From Roseateles amylovorans (lineage in GTDB: Bacteria > Pseudomonadota > Gammaproteobacteria > Burkholderiales > Burkholderiaceae_C), in NCBI RefSeq assembly GCF_025398155.2, contig NZ_CP104562.2:5022001-5086000 (forward strand): 64,000 nucleotides of DNA. Direction: 5' to 3'. Shown piece after piece: positions 41,172-49,396 of this stretch. Made by a program: the position numbers and the translations under genes. The notes beneath the pieces were generated by a model, which did not search any database, was not told the origin of the DNA, and was given only the letters and a program-made list of their open reading frames with translations. Within the stretch, counting starts at the first letter, position 1, and each line of letters begins with the position of its first letter.

Positions 41172-42109
41172 GCGCGCCCCACACCGCTCCCGTGCCGCCG
41201 GCGCCGCGCGAAAACAGCTTGGCCGGCCATGCCGCCCGCACCACCGATCTGGTGCTGGTCACCGGCATGTCGGGCGGCGGCAAGTCGATTGCCATGCATG
41301 CGCTGGAGGATGCGGGCTTCTTCTGCGTGGACAACCTGCCGCCGGAGCTGCTGCCCCACTTCCTCAAGCTGGAGCAGGAAAGCGGCTCACAGCGTCGGGT
41401 GGCGATTGCGGTGGATGTACGTAGCGCGGGCTCGCTGCCGCAGCTGCTGCTGCACATCAAGGAACTGCGGCTGAACGGCGTCGCGCTGCGGGCGATCTTC
41501 CTGGATGCGGACAACGACACCCTGCTGCGCCGCTTCTCCGAAACCCGCCGACCGCATCCGCTGCGCGCCGGCGCCACCGAGGACGGGGACACCCATCGCG
41601 CGCTGCAGGAAGCCATCGCGCTGGAACGCGAACTGCTGACGCCGCTGCGCATGGAATCCACGGTGATCGACAGCAGCCAGCTGCGGCCGGCCCAGTTGCG
41701 CGCCTGGGTGCGCGATCTGGTGCGGGTGAGCGGCTCATCGCTGACGATGGTGTTCGAATCCTTCGCGTTCAAGCACGGCGTGCCCAGCGATGCGGACTTC
41801 GTCTTCGATGTCCGCGTGCTGCCCAATCCCTACTACGACCGCGAACTGCGGCCGCTCACCGGGCGCGATGCGCCGGTGGCTAGCTACCTGGAACAGCAGC
41901 CCGAGGTGCGTCTGATGCTCAGCCAGATCGGCGCCTTCATCTCGCAATGGCTGCCGAACTTCGCCGCCGACCAGCGCAGCTATCTCACCATCGCCATCGG
42001 CTGCACCGGGGGTCAGCATCGGTCGGTGTATTTGGTCGAGACCCTGGCCAAGCAGTTCGCTTTCCACGGTCAGGTGCTCAAGCGGCATCGGGAGCTCGAC
42101 GCTCGCTGA
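41168..42109 (+). CDS. rapZ: RNase adapter / nucleotide-binding protein RapZ
   Basis: P-loop protein of 313 residues, starting at GTG 41168 (GTGA overlap with recN). Walker A GMSGGGKS is at 33-40, followed by ALEDAGFFCVDNLPPELL. The C-terminal RapZ signature is present (FAFKHGVPSDADFVFDVRVLPNPYYDRELRPLTG; TIAIGCTGGQHRSVYLVE). In E. coli RapZ senses glucosamine-6-phosphate and presents GlmZ RNA to RNase E. The ptsN/hprK partners common in Burkholderiales are not adjacent here. The start has about 25 extra residues before the P-loop domain. Confidence 0.95.
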   Translation: MSAPHTAPVPPAPRENSLAGHAARTTDLVLVTGMSGGGKSIAMHALEDAGFFCVDNLPPELLPHFLKLEQESGSQRRVAIAVDVRSAGSLPQLLLHIKELRLNGVALRAIFLDADNDTLLRRFSETRRPHPLRAGATEDGDTHRALQEAIALERELLTPLRMESTVIDSSQLRPAQLRAWVRDLVRVSGSSLTMVFESFAFKHGVPSDADFVFDVRVLPNPYYDRELRPLTGRDAPVASYLEQQPEVRLMLSQIGAFISQWLPNFAADQRSYLTIAIGCTGGQHRSVYLVETLAKQFAFHGQVLKRHRELDAR

Positions 42110-42125
42110 GCGCGGGCCGCCTCTC

Positions 42126-42205
42126 GCGGCGTCCTGCGGCGTCGTGCTGCGTTTTGCGGCGTCTTGCGGTGTCGTGCGTCGTCTTGCGTCGTCCTGCGGC
42201 GCATG
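42126..42205. repeat. 10-bp degenerate tandem array, eight units
   Basis: Eight exact 10-base steps, consensus GCGGCGTCNT: GCGGCGTCCT, GCGGCGTCGT, GCTGCGTTTT, GCGGCGTCTT, GCGGTGTCGT, GCGTCGTCTT, GCGTCGTCCT, GCGGCGCATG. It begins 17 bases past the rapZ stop. Confidence 0.9.
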
Positions 42206-42345
42206 GCGAAGCGTCCGAACTGACTGCGCTGGCGATCAGCGCGAACCGTTTCCAGACTGTCGGCTGACTCACTCGCGGTCGCATCGTCACCTCAAGACGG
42301 TGCGCTCGCGAATGTGTCGCTCAACCCCTGACTGGATTCAACGCC

Positions 42346-43464
42346 ATGTGGCCCTCCTCATCCTCAGTCCGCCAGTCTCCACCTGAGGCCTGCGCCGCGC
42401 TGGATCCCAGCGCCCCGGCCGTGTCACTGCGCGAGTTGCAGCGGCAGCACTTCACTCATCGCGGTCTGACGCTGCTGGATCGCGCCGAGTCAACCCTCAA
42501 GCATGCCAAGCATCCGCCTTTTCAGGAGATCGAGATGCTGCGACGCGACTTGCGCCGCTGCGATTCGGACCACAAGCAACAGGTCCTCTTCAAGCAAGTC
42601 CTGGGGTGGGTGGACAAGGCCAACGAGGACCCGTCGCAGTTCGACGGGGCGGTCAAGCGGCTTTGGACTCGGCTAGAAGCCCTTCGCAACTTCGCGGACG
42701 ACAACGAAGATGACATGTCGATGCTCCCTGAGCTGTCGGGCGACCTCAAGAAGCTGGAGAAACGTGCAGCCAGCGCGTACGGCAAGAGTCCCTCGGCAGG
42801 CACCAGGGAGTGTGTGCGGCTCGCCAAGGAAGCCGATGAGCTCGCCGATCGCTTGGCCGACGTCGTGCTGCTCGCAGGGGAGATGCAGCGACTTGAGAGG
42901 GTCCTGGACTTTCAACACAGCGAACCCAGCAATCAGCGCCTGGCCGCCATGACCAGCAGGATGGACTGGCACCGAACTGAGGTGTTCCCGCTGCGCTCGG
43001 AGGCCAAAGAGAAGCTGGACATGGCGCAAAAGGCAGTCCTTAAAGGAAAGCTGGCGCAGGCACGCGCCGCCTTGGAGCACGCGACGAAGCACATGGCCGG
43101 GGCGCAGCAGAAAGTCAGCGCTGAGCCAACGTATACCGGGCCGTCCGTGCGCTTGCAGCCGGGAAGGGGCGTCTCAAGGCTCGCCAACGCCACGTTCCAG
43201 TCCCAGATGGCAGAGTTCAACAATGGCAGGTTTCGCGACCTGCCCCCCGCCGTACTGTCCGATCTGCGGCCCCGTTTGGCCGAGGCCCTCAGGGCCCAGG
43301 AGCGCTGCAGCTTCTTCGGCATGCAGGAGGATGAGGTGACCGATCTCACCAGCGTCCCGCCCCGCAAGGAGATCAAGGCCGTTTTCGAGGAGGCGGAACA
43401 CCTGTTGGCCCAGTTGCTGGACGATCGCCATCGCTTGGGAAGCGCCTCGTCGTCGCACCGCTGA
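42346..43464 (+). CDS. Unrecognised helical, charged protein
   Basis: Protein of 372 residues of unknown function. No signal peptide or membrane segment. Almost entirely amphipathic helix: VSLRELQRQHFTHRGLTLLDRAESTLKHA, ELSGDLKKLEKRAASAYGK, VLLAGEMQRLERVLDF, LDMAQKAVLKGKLAQARAALEHATKHMAGAQQ. The N-terminus is Ser/Pro-rich. Codon use and GC appear less extreme than in neighbouring housekeeping genes. A secreted effector or phage-type structural protein would be possible, but nothing in the sequence decides. Stands alone between rapZ and a small membrane-protein gene. Confidence 0.65.
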   Translation: MWPSSSSVRQSPPEACAALDPSAPAVSLRELQRQHFTHRGLTLLDRAESTLKHAKHPPFQEIEMLRRDLRRCDSDHKQQVLFKQVLGWVDKANEDPSQFDGAVKRLWTRLEALRNFADDNEDDMSMLPELSGDLKKLEKRAASAYGKSPSAGTRECVRLAKEADELADRLADVVLLAGEMQRLERVLDFQHSEPSNQRLAAMTSRMDWHRTEVFPLRSEAKEKLDMAQKAVLKGKLAQARAALEHATKHMAGAQQKVSAEPTYTGPSVRLQPGRGVSRLANATFQSQMAEFNNGRFRDLPPAVLSDLRPRLAEALRAQERCSFFGMQEDEVTDLTSVPPRKEIKAVFEEAEHLLAQLLDDRHRLGSASSSHR

Positions 43465-43657
43465 TCCACGCCATCATCGGACCCAACTGCAAAAGCCCGC
43501 AGAACGGATCCCACCCATCACGCCGGGCTGGGTGGGCTGAGTGATCGCTCTGATGACGCAGCCCGCGCTCCTCGGGTCCATCCTGCCCGTCAGCCGCTTC
43601 AGGGCGACGACACCTAGGCGAGGGATGCCACCCATGGGCACACGCGGATGCCGCGCC

Positions 43658-43987
43658 TCAGACCGCCGGCCCCGCCTGGTCGCGCTTGACGGTGTCATCG
43701 TCCTGGTTCATCAACATGACCCCGACGAAGATCGACGCAATCGGGAACAGAAAGATCAGCAGCAGCATCCACGGCAACACGAACCGCCCCGCCCGCTTGA
43801 GCGCCACGCTCATGAACGCCAGATGGGCGCAGCAGGCGCCCAGCAGGCCGAGTCCGAAAATGGTGATGCGTGCGGGCGCAACTTCCGCTTCCTGGGCATT
43901 CGAAATCAGGAACCACAAACAGGCGCCGCCCACAATGATGGCGACCAGCGCGGATTCCAGAGCGCTCTTGACGGCGGGGTTCTGCAT
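43658..43987 (-). CDS. Small integral membrane protein
   Basis: Protein of 109 residues; ATG 43987 (MQNPAVKSAL) has AGGGA five bases upstream. The open frame runs further upstream to 44461 but that part looks non-coding. Three hydrophobic segments: ALVAIIVGGACLWFLI, IFGLGLLGACCAHLAFM, FVLPWMLLLIFLFPIASIFVGVML. The C-terminal tail is charged (NQDDDTVKRDQ). No family recognised. Convergent with the gene at 42346. Confidence 0.65.
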   Translation of the reverse strand: MQNPAVKSALESALVAIIVGGACLWFLISNAQEAEVAPARITIFGLGLLGACCAHLAFMSVALKRAGRFVLPWMLLLIFLFPIASIFVGVMLMNQDDDTVKRDQAGPAV

Positions 43988-44574
43988 GATGTCCCTGAAG
44001 CAATGGGGGTTCGGAAAGGCGCAAGCATAACGACGCCTGAGGCGGCTGTCTGACTCGGGGGTGGTCAATCTGAGACGTCGCGCCCACCGCCGACCTGGTC
44101 CCGCTCGCTGCTCCCTGCTCGAAACCGCCCCGAAAGGAGGCGGACTCACCGGTCCACTCCGCTGCCCTCGGTGCCGCATGCCCACACGCTCGTCTTGCCT
44201 CGGTGGCCTCTGGCCCTGCTCAACGCGCGCCGACGAGCCTCCAGCGCAGGGAGAGCCGTATCCAGCCACTGGGACCCTGACCATCTCAGCCCTCTTCCTG
44301 GTGCACTGCGAACCCTCCCGCGCCAGCGAACACATGGCACAGCGCACCCGCAGCCGGTTGCTGACCCGAGCGGGGAAGCTGGACGTCTTCCAACGGCTTG
44401 CGGAGGCGGTCGGACGCGAGTGGGGCGAGCCGGTGCTCAATCTGCCGGGGCAGTCCAGCATGGCGGAAGACCATGGGCCGTCTCAGCGCGAGGCCTGGCC
44501 CGATCGGTCCACGCCCTCTTGAGGTCCGCTCGCGCGGCGATCACGAGGCCGTCGCGTACCCGACCTGGATGACC
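43988..44574. other. 587-base spacer with no supportable gene
   Basis: Open frames exist on both strands but encode Arg/Pro/Ser-rich sequence with no domain. No hairpin-plus-T-run, tRNA or repeat array is evident. It could be a decayed gene. Confidence 0.5.
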
Positions 44575-45630
44575 TCAGTCCAGAAGCTTCTTCAGCGGCG
44601 CAGGCAAGGCATAACTGGCCAACTGCTCGCGCGCCACCCAGACGCCGTCGATCGGCGGCGCAGTGTCGGCCGTCAGCAGCGCACGTCGCGGATGAAGGAT
44701 CCAGTCCAGATGGGTCAGCACATGCTTCACCCGGGGCAGCGTTTCGGGAGCCGCCGCTCCGAGCGCCACGCTGTGGCGGTTCAGGCTGTCCTCGTCATCG
44801 AAGAGCGGCAAGGTCCAGAGACCACCCCACACGCCTTCGTTGGGTCGCTGCTGAAGCCAGATGCGTCCTTCGTGCTCCAGCCACAGCCACCAGCTCTCGC
44901 GCTGGCCGCGTTTGAGCTTGCGGGTCTTGATCGGATAGCGGGTGGGCTCGCCCTCTGCCCGGCCGGCGCACAAGGCCGAGACGGGGCACAGCAGGCACTG
45001 CGGACTGCGGGTGGCACACAGGCTGGCGCCGAGATCCATCAGACCCTGGGTATAGGCCGGCATGTCCGCACCGTCCGGCGGCAGCAAGGCCTCCGCCTGG
45101 CGCCAGAGTCGTTTTTCCTGCGAGGCCTGGGACAGATCGCCATCGAAGGCCAGCAGCCGTCCCAGCACGCGCTTGACGTTGCCGTCCAGGATCGCCGCCC
45201 GTTCGCCGAAGCAGAAGGACGAGATCGCTGCGGCGGTCGATCGGCCGATGCCGGGCAGCTCCGCCAGCTCTGCGGCGGTGGACGGAAAGACGCCGCCATG
45301 GCGTTCCACCACCGCCTGCGCGCACCGATGCAGATTGCGCGCACGGCTGTAATAGCCCAGTCCGGCCCAGGCGGCCATCACCTCGTCCTGCGGAGCGGCC
45401 GCGAGCGCGGCGACATCGGGAAAGCGCGCCAGGAAATTGCGGTAGTAGCCCAGCACGGTGGTGACCTGGGTCTGCTGCAACATGATTTCGGACAACCAGA
45501 CCCGGTAGGGGTCGCGGGTGTTCTGCCACGGCAGGTCATGGCGCCCTTCGCGTCGCTGCCAGGCCAGCAGCAGCGGTGCGAAATCGCCTTGCAGGGAATG
45601 CACGCGGGCGTGCAGGTCGTCGTCAGTCAT
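44575..45630 (-). CDS. mutY: A/G-specific adenine glycosylase MutY
   Basis: DNA glycosylase of 351 residues from ATG 45630; it removes adenine mispaired with 8-oxoguanine. The catalytic Glu lies in VWLSEIMLQQTQV. The helix-hairpin-helix LPGIGRSTAAAI and catalytic Asp region ILDGNVKRVL follow. The iron-sulfur ligands are intact (CATRSPQCLLCPVSALC). The C-terminal NUDIX-like domain (WLWLEHEGRIWLQQRPNEGVWGGLW) recognises 8-oxoG. Lies 60 bases from mutM, which acts on the same lesion. Confidence 0.96.
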   Translation of the reverse strand: MTDDDLHARVHSLQGDFAPLLLAWQRREGRHDLPWQNTRDPYRVWLSEIMLQQTQVTTVLGYYRNFLARFPDVAALAAAPQDEVMAAWAGLGYYSRARNLHRCAQAVVERHGGVFPSTAAELAELPGIGRSTAAAISSFCFGERAAILDGNVKRVLGRLLAFDGDLSQASQEKRLWRQAEALLPPDGADMPAYTQGLMDLGASLCATRSPQCLLCPVSALCAGRAEGEPTRYPIKTRKLKRGQRESWWLWLEHEGRIWLQQRPNEGVWGGLWTLPLFDDEDSLNRHSVALGAAAPETLPRVKHVLTHLDWILHPRRALLTADTAPPIDGVWVAREQLASYALPAPLKKLLD

Positions 45631-45690
45631 CAGGCATTCAATCGAATCGGAGCGGATCTCGGTGCAGGTCACACCGATGAGCGCGGGTCG

Positions 45691-46584
45691 TCAGCGCTTT
45701 TGGCAGACGGGACAGAAGAAGGTCGACCGCTGCCCCTGCACGATCCGGCGGATCAGTGTGCCGCAGGTGCGGCAGGGTTGGCCCTCGCGGCCATAGACAC
45801 GGGCCTGCATCTGGAAGCTGCCGGCCACGCCGTGGGCATCCTTGAAATCGCGCAGCGTGCTGCCGCCGGCTTCCAGCGCCTCGCCCAGCACCTGCCGCAG
45901 GGCGCGGGCCAGTTTCTCGGCCCGCGGCCGGCTGATCTTGCCGGCCGCCATGCGCGGATCGATGCCGGCCATGAACAGCGCCTCGCACGCATAGATGTTG
46001 CCGGCGCCCACCACCACATCGCCGGCCAGAATGGCCTGCTTGATGGCCACACGGCGGCCCTTGAAGCCCTCATGCAGGTGAGCGCCGTGGAAGTCCACAT
46101 CGAACGGTTCCAGGCCCATGCCCGCCAGCAGCTTGGCCGCCGGTGCGACATCCAGCCCCTCCGACCAGACCACCGCACCAAAGCGCCGCGGATCGGTCAG
46201 CCGCAGCACGCCGCGATCGGTGACCAGTTCGAAATGGTCGTGCGGCCCGGCCGTCGGCGGTTGTTCGCGAAAGGCCAGTGAGCCCGACATGCCGAGGTGC
46301 AACAGCAGCCCGCCGTCGACCGCGGGCTCCCATGAAGGAGCGTCGCTTGCCGCACCGGCGGCAGCGGGATGGGGCAAGGGCTCGCCGGACGTCATCTGCA
46401 GCGGCAGCCAGAGGTATTTGCCGCGACGCAGCGTGGCACCGACACGGCGCCCCACCAGCCGCGCGGGCTCCACGCCCAGTGGCCAACGCAGCGGTTTCCC
46501 CATTCGCACGTCCAGCACACGAGCCCCCTCGATGGTCGAGGCAAAACTCAGACGTGTCACTTCAACTTCCGGTAACTCGGGCAT
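45691..46584 (-). CDS. mutM: Formamidopyrimidine-DNA glycosylase MutM/Fpg
   Basis: Glycosylase/AP lyase of 297 residues that excises 8-oxoguanine. ATG 46584 gives the obligatory N-terminal MPELPEVEV, with Pro as the nucleophile. The H2TH region (LLAGDVVVGAGNIYACEALFMAGIDP-type, read as AILAGDVVVGAGNIYACE) is intact. The C-terminal zinc finger is complete (CRTCGTLIRR ... TFFCPVCQKR). An insertion of about 15 residues between strands (LPHPAAAGAASDAPSW) lengthens it slightly over the E. coli enzyme. Confidence 0.96.
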   Translation of the reverse strand: MPELPEVEVTRLSFASTIEGARVLDVRMGKPLRWPLGVEPARLVGRRVGATLRRGKYLWLPLQMTSGEPLPHPAAAGAASDAPSWEPAVDGGLLLHLGMSGSLAFREQPPTAGPHDHFELVTDRGVLRLTDPRRFGAVVWSEGLDVAPAAKLLAGMGLEPFDVDFHGAHLHEGFKGRRVAIKQAILAGDVVVGAGNIYACEALFMAGIDPRMAAGKISRPRAEKLARALRQVLGEALEAGGSTLRDFKDAHGVAGSFQMQARVYGREGQPCRTCGTLIRRIVQGQRSTFFCPVCQKR

Positions 46585-46793
46585 GCCAGCATCATAGGTC
46601 GACCGCCTGCGAAGGATCTTTCGCCACACCGATGGGCCGGCCGCGCCCACCCCCAATCCGGGCGCAGCCCAGGCAGGCGCCTGCCGCACGGGTGCACCGT
46701 CAGGGCAAGTGGCGGGGTGATCCAGCGTGAGGCGGAGTTTCCCTAGAATGGTCCGGCGACCCGTTCCGATCGAGTCAGTTCAGGAGTTCCTTC

Positions 46794-48611
46794 ATGTCCG
46801 CCTCCGCGCGCCACCCCTGGTGGCTGTCCGTCGCCCTCGTCCTGAGCTGCGCCGCTCACGCTCAATCCACCTCGCCGGCGGCACCGTCGGCGGCCTCGGC
46901 GCCGGAAGCACCGGTCGCCGCAGAGCCGGCCGCCTCTGCAGCTTCCGCACCTCAAGAGATCGTCAACTCCGACCTGGATGCACCGCTCTTCTATCAACTG
47001 CTGGTCGGGGAACTCGAGCTCCAGAACGGCCAGGCCGGCGTCGCCTTCCAGGTACTGCTGGATGCGGCGCGTCGCAGCAGCGACGAAGAGCTCTTCCGCC
47101 GCGTGGTCGGCATCGCCCTGCAAGGCCGTGCCGGTGACCAGGCCCTGGTTGCCGCCCGCGCCTGGCGCGACACCCTGCCGACCTCCCAGGAAGCCCATCG
47201 CACGCTGGTCCAGTTGCTGGCCCTGCTGAATCGCCCCGCCGAAGTCGCTGCGCCATTGCGGGCGCTGCTGTCGATGAATGCGCCGGAAGCGCGCGGCCAG
47301 TTGCTGGCCAGCATTCCTCAGCTCTTCCAGCGTAGCCCCGAGCCCAAGCGGGTGCTGGACGCGCTGGAGCCCTTGCTGCGCGAGACCGCCGCCAAGCCGG
47401 AGACGCGGTTCATCTCCCTGATGGTGATCGCCCGACTGGCGCAGACCGCCGGCAATGCCGAGACCGCGCTGATCAATGTGCGCACTGCAGCCAAGGAATT
47501 CCCGGATCGCGATGAGCCGCTGCTGCTGGCGCTCGAGCTGCTGCCGCAACGTCCAGAGGCCGAAGCGCTCATCACTGCCGAGCTGCAGGCCCATCCCGAC
47601 AAGCAGAGCCTGCGCCTGGCCTACGGTCGCGCCTTGGCGCGAGCCCAGCGCCCTGCCGATGCGGCTCGCGAGTTCCGCATCCTGACCCAGGAATCGCCGG
47701 ACAACCCCGGCCCGTGGCTGGCACTGGGCTCGCTGGAGCTGGACCTGCAGCACACCGAGGCCGCCGAATCCGCACTGCAGCGCTACATGAAGCTGCTGGC
47801 CCAGCAACCGGGCCTGCAATCGCGAGTGGACCCGACCGAACGCGACGCCCGCCAGCAAGGCTTGTTGCTGCTGGCGCAGACCGCCGAGATGCGGGGTGAC
47901 CTGAAGACCGCCGAAGCGCGATTGAGCGAGATCGACGCCGCGCCGGGCAACCTGGACATCGCCTATCGACGCGCCTCGCTGCTGGCACGCCAGGGCAAGC
48001 TCGACCAGGGTCGCCAGCTGCTGCAGGCCCTGCCGGCGGAACGGGAACAGGATCAGCGCGCCAAAGTGCTCGCCGAATCGCAACTGCTGCGCGACAACCG
48101 CCAGTGGCAGGCGGCCTATGACCTGTTGGGACAGGTCATCGAGCGCAACGGCGAAGACACCGATCTCCTCTACGAACAATCGATGATGGCCGAGAAGCTG
48201 GGCCGCATGAAGGAGATGGAAGCGCTGCTGCAGAAGGTCATCCGGCTCAAGCCGCAGCACTACCACGCCTACAACGCCCTCGGTTATGCGCTGGCAGATC
48301 GCAATGAGCGGCTGGAAGAGGCTCGCGACCTGATCTCCAAGGCACTCACCTTCGCACCCGGCGAGCCCTTCATCGTCGACAGCATGGGCTGGGTGGAGTT
48401 CCGCCTCGGTCGACTGGGCGAAGCCGAGCGCCTGCTGCGTCAGGCCTATGGTTCGCGGCCCGACCCCGAGATCGCGGCCCATCTGGGCGAAGTGCTGTGG
48501 GCCGGAGGCCAGCAGGACGAGGCGCGCCGCATCTTTGCCGACGCCATGAAGCGCGATCCCCGCAATGAAGCGATCCAAAGCGTGCTGCAACGCCTGCAGG
48601 TTCGCCCCTGA
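46794..48611 (+). CDS. Exported tetratricopeptide-repeat protein
   Basis: Protein of 605 residues with signal peptide MSASARHPWWLSVALVLSCAAHA, then an Ala/Pro/Ser-rich linker and TPR repeats to the end (GQAGVAFQVLLDAARRSSDEELFRRVV; PENPGPWLALGSLELDLQ-like; HYHAYNALGYALADRNERLEEARDLI; MGWVEFRLGRLGEAERLLRQAYGSRPDPEIAAHLGEVLW). The stop overlaps the lolB start by one base. This TPR-lolB-ispE order is common in Burkholderiales, and a role in envelope assembly is inferred from position. A TAGAAT -10-like hexamer lies about 46 bases upstream. Confidence 0.85.
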   Translation: MSASARHPWWLSVALVLSCAAHAQSTSPAAPSAASAPEAPVAAEPAASAASAPQEIVNSDLDAPLFYQLLVGELELQNGQAGVAFQVLLDAARRSSDEELFRRVVGIALQGRAGDQALVAARAWRDTLPTSQEAHRTLVQLLALLNRPAEVAAPLRALLSMNAPEARGQLLASIPQLFQRSPEPKRVLDALEPLLRETAAKPETRFISLMVIARLAQTAGNAETALINVRTAAKEFPDRDEPLLLALELLPQRPEAEALITAELQAHPDKQSLRLAYGRALARAQRPADAAREFRILTQESPDNPGPWLALGSLELDLQHTEAAESALQRYMKLLAQQPGLQSRVDPTERDARQQGLLLLAQTAEMRGDLKTAEARLSEIDAAPGNLDIAYRRASLLARQGKLDQGRQLLQALPAEREQDQRAKVLAESQLLRDNRQWQAAYDLLGQVIERNGEDTDLLYEQSMMAEKLGRMKEMEALLQKVIRLKPQHYHAYNALGYALADRNERLEEARDLISKALTFAPGEPFIVDSMGWVEFRLGRLGEAERLLRQAYGSRPDPEIAAHLGEVLWAGGQQDEARRIFADAMKRDPRNEAIQSVLQRLQVRP

Positions 48612-49183
48612 TGCGTCGACGCGACTCCCTGGCGGCACTCGCCGCCACCGCTTGGTGGCTGAGCGGCTGCAGCAGCGTGCCCAAGGTCAGCGAACAGGAA
48701 AGCGCGCTGCTCGCCGATGCGCCGCGCCTGACCGGGCGCTTCGGTCTCATCGTGCCGGCGGGCGCAGGCGGGCAGGCGCGCGGTCAGAACGTCACCGCCA
48801 ACTTCGAGCTGCTGGGCGATCCGCGACGCGGCCGTCTGGAGATGAGCACGCCCATGGGCAGCCTGGTCGCCCGAGTCTCGTGGCAGCCGGGGTGGGTGTC
48901 GCTGCGCACGCCCGACGAGGAGCGCCAGTACGACGACGTCGAATCCCTCACCCAGGAACTGCTGGGCCAGGCGCTGCCGGTGCAAGCGCTGTTCGACTGG
49001 CTCAAGGGCCGCCCCTGGCCGCAGGCCGCGCATCGGCCCGTGGGTGAGCAGGGCTTCGAGCAACTCGGCTGGCAGGTGGACCTTCGGCGCTTCAACGATC
49101 GATTGATCTCGGCCCAGCGCCTGAATCCCGACGGTGGCGAGGCCATCGCCACCCTGCGGCTCAAGCTCGACGACACGCCGTAG
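48611..49183 (+). CDS. lolB: Outer-membrane lipoprotein insertion factor LolB
   Basis: Lipoprotein of 190 residues; leader MRRRDSLAALAATAWWLSGC has a lipobox LSGC (Cys 20). The LolB fold pattern follows (RLTGRFGLIV, NVTANFELLGDPRRGRLEMSTPMGSLVARVSW, LPVQALFDWLKGRPWP, LGWQVDLRRF). LolB accepts lipoproteins from LolA and inserts them into the outer membrane. Its clients would include the predicted liposecretin in this window. Confidence 0.93.
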   Translation: MRRRDSLAALAATAWWLSGCSSVPKVSEQESALLADAPRLTGRFGLIVPAGAGGQARGQNVTANFELLGDPRRGRLEMSTPMGSLVARVSWQPGWVSLRTPDEERQYDDVESLTQELLGQALPVQALFDWLKGRPWPQAAHRPVGEQGFEQLGWQVDLRRFNDRLISAQRLNPDGGEAIATLRLKLDDTP

Positions 49184-49209
49184 CGCCACCGCTCTCCTCC
49201 GCTATAAGC

Positions 49210-49274
49210 GGCTTTGACACGCCGCCGCTACAGGCCGCTTACAGAAGCCGAATACAGAAGCCGCATCCACAAGC
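49210..49274. repeat. 13-bp repeat array, five units (same family as 19869-20088)
   Basis: Units GGCTTTGACACGC, CGCCGCTACAGGC, CGCTTACAGAAGC, CGAATACAGAAGC, CGCATCCACAAGC in exact 13-base steps. The period and the central TACAG core match units such as CGCGTACAGCGGA in the first array. It lies in the 213-base lolB-ispE spacer. Confidence 0.8.
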
Positions 49275-49396
49275 CTTGAGGTGCCGCAGTGGCGCGGCTC
49301 CCTTGCCAGCGTTCCCCACGGCGATTCAAACGATCGGCTCACGCCGAGGGTGCCTGATCGGCGCGCCTCGCAGCCCCACGGCATACTTCCCGCCCC

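Noticed and set aside
43988..44461. Upstream extension of the small membrane-protein frame
   Set aside because: The extension is Arg/Pro/Ser-rich without similarity to anything known, whereas ATG 43987 has a ribosome binding site and begins a clean membrane protein.
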